The notes under the pieces were generated by a model. It made no database searches. It was not told the DNA's origin and was given only the letters and a program-made list of their open reading frames with translations. Below are positions 61,942 to 64,000 of a stretch of 64,000 nt of DNA, piece after piece. The stretch comes from UBA817 sp049889215 (GTDB taxonomy: Bacteria; Margulisbacteria; Marinamargulisbacteria; UBA817), in NCBI GenBank assembly GCA_049889215.1, contig JBMHDV010000018.1, positions 1 through 64,000 of the forward strand. The letters are read 5' to 3'. Numbering within the stretch: position 1 is the first letter of the stretch; every line of letters starts with the position of its first letter. Position numbers and translations under genes: made by a program.

Positions 61942-61984
61942 TATTCCTCCACTGAGTTTGCCTTATGGCTGATTTAGTTTGAAT

Positions 61985-62014
61985 AATATAGCACGAAACC
62001 AAAAACTCAAGCAA
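61985..62014 (-). promoter_or_regulatory. Promoter of the rpsF operon
   Basis: On the minus strand TTGCTT (62014-62009) and TATATT (61990-61985) are 18 bases apart, giving a start near 61978 and a ~37-base leader with GGAGG. The rest of the gap up to 62200 shows no gene. Confidence 0.5.
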
Positions 62015-62200
62015 TGCCTTAAGTAAAATTTACAAAGCTTCTAATTGTTTCAGTTCGAAGTTTTCGTTAAATAAATGTAAGTTTGATTTCAAGAAAAGAA
62101 CGCTGGATTATGTTTGATGGCATTGAAGCAGGGTTGAAAAAATTATAATTAGTAAATGAGCAGGAGGTGTGACTAGTGCCTGTATTGTTTGGCTGCTTGA

Positions 62201-63982
62201 TTAATCTTTCTTATTTTCAATGATATCAGTAATATATGCGATGGCTGCACTTTTTTTCGTATCAATTAATGAACAACAGCTCTTATAGCGCATATCAATT
62301 TTATGAAAATCCGTACCTAATAATTCGTAAGCGAGGTTTAGTATGTCTTCAACGTCATCGCCAATTCGTAATGATCGCATCGTTGGATGTTTTTCAATTA
62401 ATTTTTCCGCTAAATATTGTTCAAGTTCATCTTTCTTCATACTTTTCTGGAGCTCCTCATTATATAGTATACGTGTGAGTTCATCTTGCTCAAAATCACT
62501 CTCGCTTTCGCGGTTCATAACTTGTAATAATATCGCCCTTCTTTTATCTACATGTTCAAATCCCTCACCGTCTTGAATAGCGGATGCAACATGAATGAAT
62601 TGACCTGTATCTTGATCAAATAAAATTCTTTGAGCTGAAATATCCTCAACCATTTTTATTATGGCATTCATTTTATTTAAATCATTTTCAAAATCGCGCT
62701 TTAAAAAGAGTTGCATAAATACATACCCTACTTTTACTTTATCAATACAAGTCCCTACGGCCATTTCAGCCGCACTTAATATGTCATTTATCAAATCACA
62801 TTGGCTCAAATGACATCCTTTTTCTTCATACTCTGATTCCATTTTCTGAAATAACGTTGCTAACCTATCTTTTAATCGCAAAAGGTGGTCATCACCAGGC
62901 CTTACCGCCGGTAATTCATTCATTAAACGACTTAAAAATATGGCAAATGAATTAAATAAGCTACCTGCTTCAGTTTCACGCTTAGCAAATGCCCACAATG
63001 AATGGGGGACGCTATTCTGTAGCCCTTTTACATCACAAACTAAGTTGGGTAAGGATGCTGCATTAACATCAGTTGAATGATAGTCTCTAACACTAAAAAG
63101 CAGACGAGGCCCACTATAACCAGCTTCATTTTGCCTGCTATTGTACATAGCTATTAATCGAACAGGGATCCCAGTATTTTGAGCATTTACAATTTGATTG
63201 CTATTTAAATTAAACACCCAATCTGGGAGTGATGTTAGATTTGTACAACCACTTAGACGAAGATCTCCGCCTACCGTTAACTCGTTTGGGAGTGATGTTA
63301 GACCGGCACAACGGCTTAGATCAAGATTTCCGTGCACCGTTAACTCGTCTGGTAGTGATGTTAGATTGGAGCAATAACGTAGATCAAGATTGCCGTGCAC
63401 CGTTAACCCGTCTGGGAGTGATGTTAGGCCGGTACATCTTATTAGACTAATTGTTTTGTGCACCGTTAACCCTTTTGGGAGTGAGGCTAGAGCGTAACAA
63501 TTGAATATCGTAAGATCTTCGCCTACCGTTAACCCGTTTGGGAGTGATGTTAGACCGGTACGACGGCTTAGCTCAAGATTTCCCAGCACCGTTAACCCGT
63601 TTGGGAGTGAGCTTGGAATAGTACAACCGCTTAGATGAAGATTTCCTTTTATTTGGGGGGTACCATTAATAATTTCTATTTTATCCATTATGTTCAGTCT
63701 GATCGCTTTTTCATCTTTTTTTTCATTTACCCACTCATCCAACTTTTTTAAAATCGAGTAAATTCGTTGCTTTTCTGATTCATTTTCTTGATTAATTATT
63801 GCTTTTTGATGAATGATAGCCAAATTAGAAGGCACCTGATGAATCAGCCAAGCTTCAAGAATTGAATTTGGAACCGTTGCCGTTTGGAATCTATTGTTGT
63901 AGTCGCTATTGTTGTAGTCCCTAGCGGCAGTTTTTAACGGGGAGGTGTTTCCTTTATACAAATGCGTCTGTTTAATTGCCAT
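62201..63982 (-). CDS. LRR protein with NEL (IpaH/SspH-type) E3 ubiquitin ligase-like domain
   Basis: The 593-residue layout matches IpaH/SlrP effectors: an N-terminal helical part (1-105), seven ~20-residue leucine-rich repeats (113-260) of the GNLxLxxCxxLTSLPxxLTV type, and a C-terminal all-helical domain (315-590). The latter follows NEL: SLWAFAKRETEAGSLFNSFAIFLSRL, then AAEMAVGTCIDKVKVGY with Cys412 and Asp414 as the catalytic CxD, then DELEQYLAEKLIEKHP resembling the NEL ExYLaxxxxLxxKL segment. NEL ligases attach ubiquitin in eukaryotic hosts. No signal peptide or secretion gene is seen. The start is ATG at 63982; upstream context is cut off. Confidence 0.8.
   Translation of the reverse strand: MAIKQTHLYKGNTSPLKTAARDYNNSDYNNRFQTATVPNSILEAWLIHQVPSNLAIIHQKAIINQENESEKQRIYSILKKLDEWVNEKKDEKAIRLNIMDKIEIINGTPQIKGNLHLSGCTIPSSLPNGLTVLGNLELSRRTGLTSLPNGLTVGEDLTIFNCYALASLPKGLTVHKTISLIRCTGLTSLPDGLTVHGNLDLRYCSNLTSLPDELTVHGNLDLSRCAGLTSLPNELTVGGDLRLSGCTNLTSLPDWVFNLNSNQIVNAQNTGIPVRLIAMYNSRQNEAGYSGPRLLFSVRDYHSTDVNAASLPNLVCDVKGLQNSVPHSLWAFAKRETEAGSLFNSFAIFLSRLMNELPAVRPGDDHLLRLKDRLATLFQKMESEYEEKGCHLSQCDLINDILSAAEMAVGTCIDKVKVGYVFMQLFLKRDFENDLNKMNAIIKMVEDISAQRILFDQDTGQFIHVASAIQDGEGFEHVDKRRAILLQVMNRESESDFEQDELTRILYNEELQKSMKKDELEQYLAEKLIEKHPTMRSLRIGDDVEDILNLAYELLGTDFHKIDMRYKSCCSLIDTKKSAAIAYITDIIENKKD
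63210..63650. repeat. ~60-bp periodic repeats encoding the LRRs
   Basis: Within the LRR gene, segments such as GGGAGTGATGTTAGA recur about every 60-63 bases from near 63220 to 63620, reflecting the seven 20-21-residue leucine-rich repeats. Their DNA similarity suggests recent expansion by duplication. Confidence 0.85.
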
Positions 63983-64000
63983 ACGCCCAATTCTATTAAT

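Noticed and set aside
61942..62200. Hidden gene between rpsF and the LRR gene
   Set aside because: Apart from the rpsF promoter, only short frames without ribosome sites are present.

Overview
The window is AT-rich, gene-dense bacterial DNA from a diderm. It carries LPS-export genes (lptB and an LptF/G permease), a porin-like barrel ending in Phe, SPOR/OmpA-type periplasmic domains and a peptidoglycan gene cluster. The ThiD2-ThiE fusion is of the cyanobacterial type, and the set of diderm envelope, flagellar-type stator and eukaryote-like proteins would fit an uncultured lineage near Cyanobacteria such as Margulisbacteria (Marinamargulisbacteria). This is inference; no rRNA gene is present. 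Genes overlap heavily, even convergently (coaX/pfkB, trpG/queF), as in a streamlined genome.

Layout. 1-7.5 kb: four large minus-strand proteins of unknown function behind one strong sigma70-type promoter, one with IQ (calmodulin-binding-like) motifs, plus a partial gene at the left edge. 7.5-13 kb: thiamine synthesis (thiD2-thiE), a small heat-shock protein, a divergent ZnuA-like protein, a porin, a double-hotdog FabZ-like protein coupled to a SigB/F-like sigma factor. 13-20.4 kb: murE(-degenerate murF)-mraY-murD-ftsW-murG-Gfo/Idh/MocA. 20.4-31 kb: metK-pncC-recA-rny-ymdB-lptB-lptG-hemC-cobA/hemD, then hemL. 31-35 kb: a compact rotary-motor cassette: TPR/SPOR-like protein, a FliF-like/FliG fusion, MotA and MotB. 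35-45 kb: ahcY, then minus-strand rho and miaA-pgpH-ybeY-dgkA-corC-unknown. 45-52.2 kb: a 47-aa small gene, coaX, pfkB, ileS, trpE, trpG, queF. 52.2-55.4 kb: an island with initiator tRNA-Met, tandem structured noncoding repeats carrying tRNA 3'-end fragments, and a large atypical Ser/Thr kinase. 55.4-62 kb: queC, smpB, an EnvC-like M23 peptidase, uvrC (no HhH tail), rplI, rpsR, two ssb genes, rpsF. 62.2-64 kb: a leucine-rich-repeat protein whose C-terminal half resembles the IpaH-type NEL E3 ubiquitin ligase domain, including a CxD motif.

Three things stand out. First, the FliF/FliG fusion next to MotAB looks like a minimal ion-driven rotor-stator unit with no export-apparatus genes nearby. 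Second, the LRR-NEL protein, the IQ-motif protein, a protein with a WASH-subunit-like motif and the atypical kinase together suggest interaction with a eukaryotic host or prey. Third, the repeats beside the initiator tRNA fold into long hairpins, and base differences between copies preserve pairing, so the structure itself appears to be selected.

Expression signals: several genes (queF, queC, the sigma factor, trpE, hemL) have a -10-like hexamer only 5-9 nt before the start codon and no Shine-Dalgarno, suggesting leaderless mRNAs; others have strong GGAGG sites.
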